From contig JAISVG010000080.1 of assembly GCA_031271635.1 (NCBI GenBank), positions 1-7,323 of the forward strand: DNA of 7,323 nt. Direction: 5' to 3'. The translations under genes were made by a program, and so were the position numbers. This document shows positions 6,405 through 7,323 of this stretch, one piece after another. The DNA comes from Erysipelotrichaceae bacterium (GTDB lineage: Bacteria > Bacillota_I > Bacilli_A > RFN20 > CAG-826). The first letter of the stretch is position 1; each line of letters starts with the position of its first letter. Under the pieces are notes generated by a model. It was not told where the DNA came from and did no database searches. It saw only the letters and a list, made by a program, of their open reading frames with translations.

Positions 6405-7323
6405 TAGTACTTTAAACTTCCTGGAGTGCGCGGGAAAGGTTGAACATCGCGGATGTTCGTCATCCCAGTAACATACATTAAAAGACGATCAAAGCCAATT
6501 CCGAAGCCAGAGTGCACGACACTGCCGTACTTTCTTAAATCAAGATACCAGCCGAGGCTCTCTACTGCATGAATCTTTTCCATTCGTTTTAATAAGAAAT
6601 CGTATCTTTCTTCGCGCTGGGAACCACCAACTAGTTCTCCGATTCCAGGAACCAAAAGATCACAGGCTGCAACCGTTTTTTGATCATCATTTAGTCTCAT
6701 ATAAAAAGCCTTAATTTCCGCAGGGTAGTTCATCAAGAATAATGGTCCTTGGGAGTAAGTTTCTGATAGATATCGTTCGTGTTCACTTGCTAAATCCATT
6801 CCCCAAAAAACCTTGCTGTTATCAAATTTATGGCCTTTTTGCACGGCTTCTTGAAGAATTTCAATTCCTTTTGTATAGGTAAGCTTTTTAAATTTTGATG
6901 TTAACATCGCCTCGAGTCGTGACACAAGATTCTTATCAATCCAAGTATTAAAAAACTGGATTTCATCTTTTGCATGGGCTAGAACATATTTGACCGCAAA
7001 TTTGATGCATTTTTCGATTACTCTCATGTCTTGCTTTAAATCACAAAAAGCCATTTCTGGTTCAATCATCCAAAACTCCGAGGCATGTCTTGTCGTGTTG
7101 CTCGGATCAGCACGAAATGTCGGCCCAAATGTATAAACATTACGGTAATTGAGAGCAAAAGCTTCAACATGTAATTGTCCTGTTACTGTTAGTAGAGCCT
7201 TCTTATTAAAAAAAGCGCTTGGGTTCTTCGGATCGACAACAACATTAAAAGTTTCACCCGCGCCTTCCCCATCGTTTCCCGTTAGAATTGGAGTATGAAT
7301 CCACATAAAATGGTTCAAGCGGA
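6404..7323 (-). CDS. asnS: Asparaginyl-tRNA synthetase, C-terminal two thirds (5' end outside window)
   Basis: The frame is open from the window edge to the TAA at 6406-6404, giving about 305 residues of a family usually near 430-470. The N-terminal anticodon-binding OB domain and most of motif 1 are missing. The enzyme charges tRNA-Asn with Asn in the cytoplasm. Visible class II core features, numbered from the Leu codon at 7318-7316, are: the end of motif 1 and flipping-loop region WIHTPILTGNDGEGAGE (6-22); motif 2 around TFGPTFRADPSNTTRH (63-78) and EFWMIEPEMAF; AspRS/AsnRS-type PGIGELVGGSQREERYD (224-240); and motif 3 GFGIGFDRLLMYVTG (271-285) with its Arg at 278. The tail DVQPFPRTPG is diagnostic for AsnRS. 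The first in-frame TTG at 7318 is internal, not the start. Motif 2 reads FRAD where FRAE is usual. The stop overlaps the start of the small membrane protein gene. Confidence 0.95.
   Translation of the reverse strand, partial: RLNHFMWIHTPILTGNDGEGAGETFNVVVDPKNPSAFFNKKALLTVTGQLHVEAFALNYRNVYTFGPTFRADPSNTTRHASEFWMIEPEMAFCDLKQDMRVIEKCIKFAVKYVLAHAKDEIQFFNTWIDKNLVSRLEAMLTSKFKKLTYTKGIEILQEAVQKGHKFDNSKVFWGMDLASEHERYLSETYSQGPLFLMNYPAEIKAFYMRLNDDQKTVAACDLLVPGIGELVGGSQREERYDFLLKRMEKIHAVESLGWYLDLRKYGSVVHSGFGIGFDRLLMYVTGMTNIRDVQPFPRTPGSLKY

Overview
The window is AT-rich bacterial DNA with short intergenic gaps and strong AGGAG-type ribosome binding sites. In-frame Trp codons checked in the aldo/keto reductase and the small 3' gene are all TGG, and one gene ends in TGA with a well-placed start and Shine-Dalgarno for its neighbour. 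The standard bacterial code is therefore likely. The gene set (trimeric NADH-linked [FeFe]-hydrogenase, bacterial AsnRS, CDF transporter with the Bacillota-type extended cytoplasmic tail) suggests a strictly anaerobic, fermentative low-GC Gram-positive or close relative (Clostridia, Erysipelotrichia or standard-code Mollicutes-like lineages). The exact taxon cannot be read from the window.

Layout: (1) 2-499 (+) is the 3' end of a cation diffusion facilitator transporter. (2) 496-4639 (-) is a tight three-gene operon transcribed in the order hydC-hydB-hydA, encoding a soluble NADH-dependent, possibly electron-bifurcating [FeFe]-hydrogenase. Its stop codon shares a TTAA with the transporter stop, and its likely terminator lies inside the transporter coding sequence. 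(3) 4640-4803 is a divergent promoter region, which also holds a possible 30-codon reading frame. (4) 4804-6281 (+) is a two-gene unit: a six-helix membrane protein of unknown function, translationally coupled (ATGA) to an aldo/keto reductase. (5) 6270-7323 (-) is the 3' two thirds of asparaginyl-tRNA synthetase (asnS), followed through a TAATG stop/start overlap by a 44-codon gene for a single-helix membrane protein that is easily missed.

How the genes work together: HydC and HydB form the NuoE/NuoF-like NADH/FMN module, and HydA carries the iron-sulfur relay and H-cluster. The complex would dispose of fermentation electrons as H2, or take them up, with NAD(H) and perhaps ferredoxin. The aldo/keto reductase is also NAD(P)H-linked, but nothing in the sequence ties it to the hydrogenase beyond divergent neighbourhood. 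The H-cluster maturation genes hydE, hydF and hydG are not in the window.

No mobile elements, CRISPR arrays, tRNA or rRNA genes were recognised. The most interesting points are the small overlapping membrane protein gene, the terminator embedded in an opposing gene, the odd 5' end of the membrane protein gene (leaderless start versus upstream reading frame), and the serine-containing L1 motif of HydA. I found no convincing wholly new system.
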